Origin: Lachnospiraceae bacterium
Lineage (GTDB): Bacteria > Bacillota > Clostridia > Lachnospirales > Lachnospiraceae
Length of the DNA stretch: 64,000 bases
Direction of reading: 5' to 3'
Assembly (NCBI GenBank): GCA_015057835.1
Contig: SVDL01000001.1
Span: 60,745 to 124,744, forward strand
Within the stretch, counting starts at the first letter, position 1. Each line of letters begins with the position of its first letter. Shown piece by piece: positions 38,286 through 46,965 of the stretch. The notes under the pieces were generated by a model, which saw only the letters and a program-made list of their open reading frames with translations, had not been told where the DNA came from and searched no databases. A program made the translations under genes and the position numbers.

Positions 38286-39734
38286 TTATTCTTCGGTGTG
38301 GCTCGTCTTGACGAGTTCTGTCATCTCATCGACTGCCGCCTGCATATCCATGTGGCCGGACATTGCATCCTGGATATCACGGTTTGCAGTATCCTTGAAT
38401 TCCTCAGTCCAGAGGTTGAAGCCCATCGTTACGAACGGAGCGGAACCCATCTCGGAGACAAGCGGGGTCATCTGTTCAGCAAGGACAACATAGCCGTCGG
38501 GCATCGGGATGACCGGGACGTTGCCTGCCGTATTCTGGATGACTCTGTACTGTTCCGGATCCCAGAAGAAGTTAACGAACAGATCGATCGCTTCTTTCTC
38601 GTCCTCCGTACGGTTCGGGTCAGTGGTTACGCACATACCGGTTTCAGCAGTAGCGGAGATCCAGCGGGTCTCGCCTTCATCCTGGAAGCACGGAAGGGAA
38701 GCAGCTGCAAGCGCCGGATCTTCCGTGTAATCAGCGATGCCGTCCAGGATCGCGTTGCCGTTCCAGTTGCCGGCAAGGCAGATCGCCGCAAGGCCGTCTG
38801 TCATAGCCGTTGTGACATCATCTTCCGTATAAGCGGAAGAGCCTGTCAGGATGTACGGCTGCAGCTGATTGAACTTCTCTACGATTTCCGGATATTTGTT
38901 GAATTCGAAAGTACCTTTCTTGAAAGCTTCTTCATATGCGCCCTGGCCGAGTTCTTCGCCGCACGCATTGGCGATCAGGAGCTCGAAGAGCATCCAGCTC
39001 GTCGTGGTCTTTCCTGCAGCTACCGTGAACGGCTGCTTGCAGTCCGTCTTTTCAGCGATATCAGCACAGCACTGGATGAGTTCCTGCCAGTTTTCCGGAA
39101 CTTTGTCCCAGCCGGCTTCATTCAGGATCTCCATGTTGTAGAACATGCAGGAGAACGCCGCGCCGTAGGTCTCAGCCATAAGGATGCCGTCAACCATGAA
39201 TGCATCTTTATAAGCCTGCGGGATCTGCTCGGAGCATGCGAACTGGCTGAAGTCCTCAATTCTTCCGTCATGGACGAAAGTCTTGCACAGTTCGTTCATA
39301 TCGCCCGGGATCAGGTCCGGAAGCGTGTTGGCAGCTGCCCATGTAGAAAGCTGTTCACCGCCGTTGCCGCCGCCGCGGGAAATGCCCTGAATATCAATCC
39401 ACGGATACTTTTCTTCGAAACGGGCTTCGATCTCGTCGAACGCATCGCCCCACTCGGTTGCTACGATGTAAGCGTCAACAACGACGTTTTCATGTTCGCC
39501 CGCATCCGCCGGCTCTTCTGCCTGTTCTTCCGCGGGTTCTTCTGCTTCTTCTTCAGCAGGAGCTTCCGCCTCTTCTGCCGGCTCTTCTTCTTTTTCTTCT
39601 TCTGCAGGAGCCGCCTCTTCCTTGGATTCAGCCGGTGCTTCTGCCGCACTGCTTGCTGCGCCGCCGCCTCCGCATGCTACAAGCGAGAGAACCATCGCGA
39701 GCACGAGCATCAATGACAATACGCGTTTTTTCAT
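38286..39734 (-). CDS. Extracellular solute-binding lipoprotein
   Basis: MKKRVLSLMLVLAMVLSLVACGGGGA lipobox after ggagg RBS; Glu/Ala/Pro linker; SBP family 1-like. Confidence 0.92.
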   Translation of the reverse strand: MKKRVLSLMLVLAMVLSLVACGGGGAASSAAEAPAESKEEAAPAEEEKEEEPAEEAEAPAEEEAEEPAEEQAEEPADAGEHENVVVDAYIVATEWGDAFDEIEARFEEKYPWIDIQGISRGGGNGGEQLSTWAAANTLPDLIPGDMNELCKTFVHDGRIEDFSQFACSEQIPQAYKDAFMVDGILMAETYGAAFSCMFYNMEILNEAGWDKVPENWQELIQCCADIAEKTDCKQPFTVAAGKTTTSWMLFELLIANACGEELGQGAYEEAFKKGTFEFNKYPEIVEKFNQLQPYILTGSSAYTEDDVTTAMTDGLAAICLAGNWNGNAILDGIADYTEDPALAAASLPCFQDEGETRWISATAETGMCVTTDPNRTEDEKEAIDLFVNFFWDPEQYRVIQNTAGNVPVIPMPDGYVVLAEQMTPLVSEMGSAPFVTMGFNLWTEEFKDTANRDIQDAMSGHMDMQAAVDEMTELVKTSHTEE

Positions 39735-39800
39735 AATTCTCCTCCTTTTTTGACTTTTTTCGTCAAATCCAGCCCTTCTTTTTCGCATTTGTTATTATTT

Positions 39801-39810
39801 GTTTCGAAAC
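39801..39810 (-). promoter_or_regulatory. Candidate operator palindrome GTTTCGAAAC in leader of solute-binding gene
   Basis: Perfect 10-bp palindrome between promoter and RBS; same sequence at 16190 and 52108. Confidence 0.5.
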
Positions 39811-39875
39811 GGAGGTGTTTTTTTTAGTTTCCTCCGTCAATTTGCAAAAAAAGCGCGGGCTTAAGAACCATTTTT

Positions 39876-39904
39876 AGGATACTTCATACAATAGTATTTG
39901 TCAA
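39876..39904 (-). promoter_or_regulatory. Sigma-A-like promoter of SBP-MalF-MalG unit
   Basis: Minus strand TTGACA-N17-TATCCT. Confidence 0.7.
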
Positions 39905-40039
39905 TTTCTTTCACTTAATTTTGACGTTTTTTTTCAAAAACACCTTCAAAACACTGATTTTCATTGACCGGAAGCCTCTCCCATGGTATATCTAAGGGCG
40001 GGATCATGCCATTACTGCCGGTAACGGGAGGGAGCATTT

Positions 40040-40930
40040 ATGCAGCCGATTCAATATTCCAAATACGGACTTACGCACCTCATCCGGGTCCGCGAGATCG
40101 TCTCGGCCGACTATTTCACAGGGCCCCATCCCGCGCGCTACAACCATGTTCATCAGGACGCGTGGGAGCTGTGCTGCTGCGTAAACGGCACTCTGACCGT
40201 ATGCAAAGGAGGGGATCGCATCCGGCTCCGGGAAGGGGAGATCATGCTGATCGCACCGGGGATCCCGCATGATGTAGAGGCCGAAGCGTCCGGTTCCAGG
40301 GCATTTGTCACTTCTTTTACGATCAGCAGCGGCGAGTTCATGCACCTCATTCAGGACCGTATTTCCCCGTCGACTCCTCTGCAGCGCCAGCTGTTTGATA
40401 TGATGATCACCGAGCTCGAAAATGCGTTCGTCCAGGACTTCGAATGGCTCCACCTCTTCACTTTCCGGCCCAGCGAGAATTCCCCTCTCGGCGCGGAGCA
40501 GATGATCTGCTGTTCTCTTGAGCAGATCCTGATCCTGCTGTTCCGGAACGCAACAGCACAGGAAGGACAGATCGTTCAGACAAAGCAGTACCGGGCAGCG
40601 ATGTACGGGTATCTCGTGGATCAGGTCAACGGCTATATAGAGGAACACCTTTCCGAACCGCTCACGGTCGGAGAGATCGCGTCGCGTTTCCATTACAGCA
40701 GAGCAAGGCTGTCTACTATTTATAAGGCAGCAGCCGGAACCAGCCTCAGCAGCGCCATCAGTACCGCGCGCATTTCCCAGGCAAAAGAAATGCTGCTGAC
40801 AGGGAAATATTCCGTCACGGAAGTCTCGGACGCTCTGGGATTTTCGTCGCCGCAGTATTTTTCCCACTGTTTCTCTCGGTGTACCGGCATTACGCCGACC
40901 CGCTTCGCGGAAGACAGTAAAGCAAAGTGA
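40040..40930 (+). CDS. AraC-family transcriptional regulator
   Basis: 296 aa; cupin-like N-terminus (HQDAWELCCCVNGTLTVCKGGDRIRLREGEIMLIAPGIPHDVE) and tandem HTH C-terminus ending ALGFSSPQYFSHCFSRCTGITPTRFAED. Confidence 0.93.
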   Translation: MQPIQYSKYGLTHLIRVREIVSADYFTGPHPARYNHVHQDAWELCCCVNGTLTVCKGGDRIRLREGEIMLIAPGIPHDVEAEASGSRAFVTSFTISSGEFMHLIQDRISPSTPLQRQLFDMMITELENAFVQDFEWLHLFTFRPSENSPLGAEQMICCSLEQILILLFRNATAQEGQIVQTKQYRAAMYGYLVDQVNGYIEEHLSEPLTVGEIASRFHYSRARLSTIYKAAAGTSLSSAISTARISQAKEMLLTGKYSVTEVSDALGFSSPQYFSHCFSRCTGITPTRFAEDSKAK

Positions 40931-41009
40931 CAGTTTGCATTTTCCGGGAAGCTGCTGCGCTGCCGCAGGCAGGATTCCGGGGTCTGCTTTGCGAAGAGAT
41001 ACAAAAAAA

Positions 41010-41028
41010 GCCGCTGCGCGGCAGCGGC
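41010..41028 (+). terminator. Hairpin after AraC-family gene
   Basis: GCCGCTGC-gcg-GCAGCGGC followed by atcattttt. Confidence 0.5.
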
Positions 41029-41053
41029 ATCATTTTTGAAAGAGAATCACAAT

Positions 41054-41707
41054 ATGCGTTTTTTCTCCATGGACGGCCCGGTTTTCCGGTTTCTGTCCCT
41101 TATGTACGACCTGATGATCCTGAATATCATCTATGTGATCACCTGTATCCCGGTCATTACGATCGGGGCGGCCACAAGCGCGCTGTACAGGACGATGCTG
41201 GATAAGCGGTACGGGCTGGACGCCGGCGTCAAGACCTATTTACGTCAGTTCCTGGCCAATTTCCGTCAGTCGACGCCGCGTTTCCTGCTCTTCCTTCTGA
41301 TCTGCGCCGTGCTCGCCTTCGACGCCCGGTACGCGATAAGCGGCGGTCTGCCGGCTCCTTCGCTTCTTTTTTCCATCTTTCTGGTAATGCTGACAGTCGC
41401 GGCGGGTCTTTCCTCCTGGGTCCTCGCCCTCACGGGACAGTTTGACAACACGCTGACCGGGACCCTGCGGAACGCGGCTCTCCTGACTTTCCGTCATCTG
41501 CCGCTCACGCTTCTGCTCCTGCTCCGTTTTCTCCCTCTGCTCTTAGCTTATTTCAGCGCGCCTTTGTTTCTTGTTTTCTCATTTCTGTTCTTTCTTTTTT
41601 ATTACTCGCTGGCGGCTTATCTCGCCGCCGGTCCGATGAGCAGGATATTCCTGCCGCTCATGTCACCGGAGGAACGGGAGAAGCGGACAAGAGATGACGA
41701 CGAGTGA
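41054..41707 (+). CDS. YesL-family (DUF624) membrane protein
   Basis: MRFFSMDGPVFRFLSLMYDLMILNIIYVITCIPVITIGAATSALYRTMLDKRYGLDAGVKTYLRQFLANFRQ; canonical YesL arrangement. Confidence 0.88.
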   Translation: MRFFSMDGPVFRFLSLMYDLMILNIIYVITCIPVITIGAATSALYRTMLDKRYGLDAGVKTYLRQFLANFRQSTPRFLLFLLICAVLAFDARYAISGGLPAPSLLFSIFLVMLTVAAGLSSWVLALTGQFDNTLTGTLRNAALLTFRHLPLTLLLLLRFLPLLLAYFSAPLFLVFSFLFFLFYYSLAAYLAAGPMSRIFLPLMSPEEREKRTRDDDE

Positions 41708-41797
41708 AAAAACCTCCCGCGCCGGAGCAATTGTTTTGCACGATCCCACTCTTCCCTGCCCACGCCGGAGCAATCTGCCCCTTCAAGTTCTCCCGCC

Positions 41798-42241
41798 TCA
41801 CAGCTCCATCGCAAGATAGACCATATCCACAAGCTGTACGCCGGCCTCAAAAATCGGGTGATCGTAGTTCTCGGTGAAGAAATTCTTCACGCGGTGGTGC
41901 TCTTTGAATCCGCACTTTTCATAGAAAGGCACCGTCAGCGGGCTGTCACCGGTGCCGACGAGCAGCAGGCGGCAGTGCCCGCGGTAATGCTCTTTCACGA
42001 ACTCGATCAGCGCACGCCCGTACCCTTTGCCGTGAACGTTTTCCGCGGTAGCGATATTCTTGATCTCAAATTCGCCGCCGCCCAGATCCACGACGACACA
42101 CTCTCCGACGGGATCCGGATCCTTAAGGACAAACATTTCTCCTTCGTCGAGATATTTGTCGATCATATCCTCCTGTTCGTCGGCAAGAAACAGAAGATCC
42201 ATGTACTGTTTTTTGTTTTCCGTCACCTGTTCAATCGTCAT
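41798..42241 (-). CDS. GNAT-family N-acetyltransferase
   Basis: MTIEQVTENKKQYMDLLFLADEQEDMIDKYLDEGEMFVL...IKNIATAENVHGKGYGRALIEFVKEHY. Confidence 0.88.
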   Translation of the reverse strand: MTIEQVTENKKQYMDLLFLADEQEDMIDKYLDEGEMFVLKDPDPVGECVVVDLGGGEFEIKNIATAENVHGKGYGRALIEFVKEHYRGHCRLLLVGTGDSPLTVPFYEKCGFKEHHRVKNFFTENYDHPIFEAGVQLVDMVYLAMEL

Positions 42242-42410
42242 TTTTTCTCCTCTTCCGGGCAGCATTTCACACTTTGTGTTGTTTTAAGAATGAAACAAAA
42301 ACGTAATGACTTTGGCGCAGCAAAGTATTATCATTTTTGTGAACCGCAGATTCCTGTTCAGCGGCAGGCACCAGAATTCCTGTCCGTTACACAACGCAGC
42401 AGGGGCAGCT

Positions 42411-43622
42411 ATGAGCAATTCTTCAAATACAATATCGTCAAAACCGGATATCACCGCGGCCTATTCCGCCCTGCAGGGGCTGTTCTGGCTGAACTACTGT
42501 ATTATCGGCGGATTTGCCAACGTCTACCTCCTCGAGCACAATTTCTCGAATTCCATGATCGGGGCGATCGTGGCGCTGTCCGGGATCTTCTCCGCCTGCA
42601 TCTCCCCGCTCGTCGCGGCCTACGCCGACAAGCCGGAGAGCCTCTCCGTCAGGAAGATCCTGACGATCCTGTCGGCGGGCATGGCTGTTCTCATGGTCCT
42701 GATCGCCGTGACGGGCAAAAACTATATTCTTACCGTCATTACTTACACGGCCGGAATGACGGTCATCCAGCTCATGGCTTCTCTCACAAGCTCCCTTGCG
42801 ACGCAGAGCATGCGGAGCGGATACCGCGTCAATTTCGGCACCGCCCGGGGGATCGGCTCCTTAATGTACGGCCTGTCCGCCCACGCGCTCGGCTTTCTCG
42901 TCGCCAGAACGCATCCCGATATTCTCCCCGTCGCGGCGGCGATCTCCTGGACCGTCAACCTGATCCTGTACCTGCGCTTTCCCGACACGAAAGACGTCGC
43001 CGTCATGTATAACGGGGCGGAAAATGTCCGCGCCCCCGAAAAGGGCGGCTCACCCACCGCCTTCTTCAGAAAATATCCGCGTTACGGCCTCTTTCTCCTG
43101 GGGATCTTTTTCGTGTACATTTCCCACTCTCTGGCAAATGTCTTCGTCACCCAGGTCGTCATGAGCAAAGGCGGCACCAGCGCCGACACGGGACTGATCC
43201 TCGGCGTCCAGGCCCTCGTTGAAATTCCGGTCATGTTCGGCTTTTCCAAAATGCTCAAAGTCGCGAAAGTACACAACTGGATGCGGATCTGCGCATTTTT
43301 CTATGTGCTCAAGAGTATCGGTACTTACGCTTCCGCCTCGGTCGGCCAGCACGTGGCCGTTCAGTTTCTCGAGACCGGCTCCTACGCGGTCATGGTCGTC
43401 TGCGGTCTGTATTATGTCAACTCTATTATGAAGACGGAAGACTGTGTGAAAGGCCAGTCTTTCATGGGCATCTCCACAACGATGGCAAATGTCGCCGCCT
43501 CCTGGATCGGCGGGATCATGCTCGACGTCTATGGCGTTCCGGCAATGCTTATTCTCGGAATGAGCGTTGCGGTCTTCGGCACGGTCATTGTGTTCTTCAA
43601 TGCGCAGCCCCCGCAGAACTGA
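42411..43622 (+). CDS. MFS transporter (nucleoside/oligosaccharide-H+ symporter-like)
   Basis: MSNSSNTISSKPDITAAYSALQGLFWLNYCIIGGFANVYLLEHNFSNSMIGAIVALSGIFSACISPLVAAYADK; about 12 hydrophobic segments. Confidence 0.85.
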   Translation: MSNSSNTISSKPDITAAYSALQGLFWLNYCIIGGFANVYLLEHNFSNSMIGAIVALSGIFSACISPLVAAYADKPESLSVRKILTILSAGMAVLMVLIAVTGKNYILTVITYTAGMTVIQLMASLTSSLATQSMRSGYRVNFGTARGIGSLMYGLSAHALGFLVARTHPDILPVAAAISWTVNLILYLRFPDTKDVAVMYNGAENVRAPEKGGSPTAFFRKYPRYGLFLLGIFFVYISHSLANVFVTQVVMSKGGTSADTGLILGVQALVEIPVMFGFSKMLKVAKVHNWMRICAFFYVLKSIGTYASASVGQHVAVQFLETGSYAVMVVCGLYYVNSIMKTEDCVKGQSFMGISTTMANVAASWIGGIMLDVYGVPAMLILGMSVAVFGTVIVFFNAQPPQN

Positions 43623-44679
43623 AAACCCCCAGTTCCTTCGCCTTCTCAATAAAATAGATGACATTCTCCGCCGGTACGCCCTCGTGGAAGGAATGATCGG
43701 TGGCAACGATGAGGCCGCCGTCATATCCTGCCGTGTCTATGACATTCTGAATGGCGTCCGCTATTTTTGATTTATCTTTCTGGCACATAATGCCGGTCGC
43801 GTCGACATTTCCCACAAGAGTGACGCGGTCTCCGATCCGCTCTTTTGTTCTTTTGAGATCCATTCCCGCGCGCACCTGGATATTGTTCAAGGCGTCGATT
43901 CCGGTGTCGGCGAGGTCCTCAAGGATCGGTTCGACGTTGCCGCAGGAGTGAAGGATCACTCGTCCGCCTGCTTCTTTCCATGTGCGGATCTGCTTTCGCA
44001 GGGACGGGAAGAAGAATTCCCGCAGCATATCGGGAGAGAGCAGCGTCTTCCCGTTCATGCCCATGTCATTGGCGACATAGAGCGCGGTGCATCCTGTCCC
44101 GATGAGCCTGAGACCGAGCTCCGTCCAGAACGCATCGGCGGCTTCGATGATTTCCCTCATAAGTTCCGGTTCTTCATAGAGGGCGATCGACATGTTTTCC
44201 AGTCCCAGCGCTATGAACAGGAAGCCGAATACGCCGCGGGCGCTCCCGAAGACGGCGATCTCATCCCCCGCCTCGTCCACCGCTTCCCGGATCTCCCGGA
44301 TATCCTCCTCCGTAACGCGCGCGGCGCGGATCCTCTCCAGAAAGGCCCCGCTCGCCTCAAAAGGGTGCTCCGCCATGCCGAGGGGCCAGGAGGCGGGCAT
44401 GACGCGGCTCGTGATGCCGAACCGGTCGGTGAAGGTGTCCGGAGAATCCCACTCGTCTTTCGGAGGGATCAGACAGGTATAAGGTTTGCTGTGTACTGTG
44501 ACGGCATCCATCCCGAGAAGCTTCGCGAGCCGGACGTCCGGTCTTCCCTTCGAATCATAGTTGTCTTCGTGCAGAAGATCCGTATACATATCCGGCTTGT
44601 TAATGATGTCGAAAACGGGAAGCCTGTCCGCTTTTTCATGCTGCAGCGCACATAAGATCCGCTCTTTTCCGGTGTACAT
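43597..44679 (-). CDS. Uroporphyrinogen decarboxylase / MtaA-type methyltransferase family protein
   Basis: 360 aa; TGKERILCALQHEKADRLPVFD..., VILHSCGNVEPILEDLADTGIDALNNIQ. Confidence 0.85.
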   Translation of the reverse strand: MYTGKERILCALQHEKADRLPVFDIINKPDMYTDLLHEDNYDSKGRPDVRLAKLLGMDAVTVHSKPYTCLIPPKDEWDSPDTFTDRFGITSRVMPASWPLGMAEHPFEASGAFLERIRAARVTEEDIREIREAVDEAGDEIAVFGSARGVFGFLFIALGLENMSIALYEEPELMREIIEAADAFWTELGLRLIGTGCTALYVANDMGMNGKTLLSPDMLREFFFPSLRKQIRTWKEAGGRVILHSCGNVEPILEDLADTGIDALNNIQVRAGMDLKRTKERIGDRVTLVGNVDATGIMCQKDKSKIADAIQNVIDTAGYDGGLIVATDHSFHEGVPAENVIYFIEKAKELGVFSSAGAAH

Positions 44680-44773
44680 CCCTTTTCTCCTACAAAACGC
44701 CGCCTGTACGAGGGACTCATACAGGCGATGAAAAAACAGATCAATAATTGTTCCGGGCTCACGGCTCCGGCAT

Positions 44774-45955
44774 TTACTCCATCACGACTTTTCCGTTGTC
44801 AGCGGCCAGTTCTCCCTCAAGGAAGACCTTTTCCACATTGACTTCGTCGTCAATGATGATGATATTTGCCTTCTTGCCGGGTTCCAGGCTCCCGATCTCG
44901 TCGTCAAGTCCGAGGAGCCTCGCCGGGTTGATCGTCGCCATGGCGATCGCGTGCGCGAGACCGTAGGGCGTGTGCGTCATCGTATTCTTCACGCCGTGAT
45001 CGAGGGTCATGCGGCTTCCCGCGAGATACCCGATATCGTCATAGTTGAGGTCCGGTCCGTACCAGATCCCGTCCTCCTCATTGTTCAGCGTGCCGAGCTG
45101 ATTCGGCATGGAGTCCGTGATCAGGATGATATGTTCCGGTCCCTTGCATTTGATGATGGACTTCGCGAGATCCGGGACGACGTGGATCGCATTTTCATCC
45201 ATGATCAGTTCCGAGTAGAGCTCCGGCTCGATCAGCGAGTACTCATCGCAGCCCGCCCCGGGCGTGCCCTGCGCTCTTCCCTTCGCCCTTCCCGCGTCGC
45301 CGTGGTGCGTGTGCACTTTGCACCCGTATTTTCTTACGCGCCGGCACTGTTCGGACGTCGCGTTCGAATGGCCGTAGGCGAAGATCACGTTAGGATTGAC
45401 CTTTTTCGCGTAGATCATGACGTCTTCTATGTGTTCCCGCGACGGATCGATCGCGTAGACCGCGGCCTGGCTGCCCAGTCCGTCGATCAGCGGTCTGTAT
45501 TCTTCTTCTTTGATATCGCCGCTCCAGGCGATCTCGTTCTGGAAGCTGCCGTGGAGATTCATGAACGGGCCTTCCATATAGAGGCCGTACTGCATGATCC
45601 TTCCGACGCCCGTCTTTGAAGCTTCCTTCACTTTCCGCGCGCCTTCCAGCATCTGTTCCATATTGAGATTGTGGTAGAAGGTCGGCAGGATAGTGGTCTC
45701 GCCGTGCACAATGAACCATTTGGAGCAGTAGACCGGATCTTCGGCAAATTTCCACTCCCCGCCGCCGTGATTATGGATATCGATGAGTCCCGGCGCCGTG
45801 TATTTCCCGTGGGCGTCGAAGATCTCGCACCCCTCCGGGATGTCGACTTCTTCCTCCCGGCCCGCCGCGACGATCCGGTCCCCGTCCCAGAGGACGGCGG
45901 CTTTCCAGATAATGCCGAGTTCCGTGATCAGTTTTGTGTTGATGATCGCCTTCAT
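44774..45955 (-). CDS. nagA: N-acetylglucosamine-6-phosphate deacetylase-like amidohydrolase
   Basis: 393 aa; GKYTAPGLIDIHNHGGGEWKF..., EGPFMNLHGSFQNE, TDSMPNQLG, LEPGKKANIIIID. Confidence 0.85.
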   Translation of the reverse strand: MKAIINTKLITELGIIWKAAVLWDGDRIVAAGREEEVDIPEGCEIFDAHGKYTAPGLIDIHNHGGGEWKFAEDPVYCSKWFIVHGETTILPTFYHNLNMEQMLEGARKVKEASKTGVGRIMQYGLYMEGPFMNLHGSFQNEIAWSGDIKEEEYRPLIDGLGSQAAVYAIDPSREHIEDVMIYAKKVNPNVIFAYGHSNATSEQCRRVRKYGCKVHTHHGDAGRAKGRAQGTPGAGCDEYSLIEPELYSELIMDENAIHVVPDLAKSIIKCKGPEHIILITDSMPNQLGTLNNEEDGIWYGPDLNYDDIGYLAGSRMTLDHGVKNTMTHTPYGLAHAIAMATINPARLLGLDDEIGSLEPGKKANIIIIDDEVNVEKVFLEGELAADNGKVVME

Positions 45956-46025
45956 GATATAGCCTCACATTTCTGCAGAAAGCACGCCGGAGCGCTCCGT
46001 CCGGCATGCTTTCCCTTTTCCGTCT

Positions 46026-46961
46026 TCAGAATGCGTAATAGTCAAGCGGCTCGATCGGGCGCGCCATCTCCTCGCTGACGTACATCGTTCCTTTTGTCAG
46101 CTGATAGATCGACGCCGGAATGTCCTTCGTGACCGGTCCGTACAGCTGCAGGCGGGAGATCATGCGCTCCCAGGAGCTGTAGCCGCCCAGATATCCGAGA
46201 TCATGTCTCTCCAGATGGTCGCGGGCGTGCATGACGTCGCGCGGGCCGATGGAGACGGAGTAGGCGGGCGTATGGTAAATGTCGCCGCCCCCGAAACCGC
46301 CGGAGTTCTGAATGATCGTCAGGCGGTGATTGTCGACGAACCCCGCCGGAAGCTCCAGGAACTCCTCCAGGGTCTCCGCGGCAAATGCCTTGGTGTTCGG
46401 ATCAATGAACGCGGTGTGGCCGATCCAGCCGGTCGCGGAAATGATCAGGTCCGCGCCGCCGTCGCCGGTCTCGTCGATGAGGTCGGAATAGTGGCCGATA
46501 TTCTCATTGGTATAATAGTGCATCTGTTTCAGAGGCGGCCGGAGATCTTCCCGGAAGGAGAGGTAGAATTCCCTCAGGAAATGTCCGCCGAGAGACGGGC
46601 CGTAGGTGATCGGCGCGACGTTGCCGTCCTCGTCCGCCCATTCGTCCATGCAGAAGGCGTGGATATTGCGGGCGCTGATATTGTACTTGTTGCACATTTC
46701 CGCTGCGGAGCGGTAGATATTTCTCCAGGAGTTCGGGAAAACGATGACCGTTTTCTTATCCTCGACGTCCGACCGGTAGATCCAGTTGAACAGCTCGATC
46801 GCGATGGCGCAGGACGGATGCGGGACCACGCGGATCCGGTATCCGTTCTCATTCTCGATCTCCATCTCCTCGCGGCGGATGTTGCGGCATCTCTCCAGTA
46901 CTTCCTTATCCTGCACCGGAAGCCATGCCGGCGGGGCAAAATCAAATAGCGAACGGTTCAT
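46026..46961 (-). CDS. Glucosamine-6-phosphate deaminase-like protein (paralog 1)
   Basis: 311 aa; HAFCMDEWADEDG, ISATGWIGHTAFIDPNT correspond to NagB motifs. Confidence 0.75.
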   Translation of the reverse strand: MNRSLFDFAPPAWLPVQDKEVLERCRNIRREEMEIENENGYRIRVVPHPSCAIAIELFNWIYRSDVEDKKTVIVFPNSWRNIYRSAAEMCNKYNISARNIHAFCMDEWADEDGNVAPITYGPSLGGHFLREFYLSFREDLRPPLKQMHYYTNENIGHYSDLIDETGDGGADLIISATGWIGHTAFIDPNTKAFAAETLEEFLELPAGFVDNHRLTIIQNSGGFGGGDIYHTPAYSVSIGPRDVMHARDHLERHDLGYLGGYSSWERMISRLQLYGPVTKDIPASIYQLTKGTMYVSEEMARPIEPLDYYAF

Positions 46962-46965
46962 GCTC

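Noticed and set aside
39801-39810. GTTTCGAAAC as a CcpA cre site
   Set aside because: Lacks the TG...CA ends and spacing of the cre consensus; more consistent with a different LacI-type or unrelated operator.
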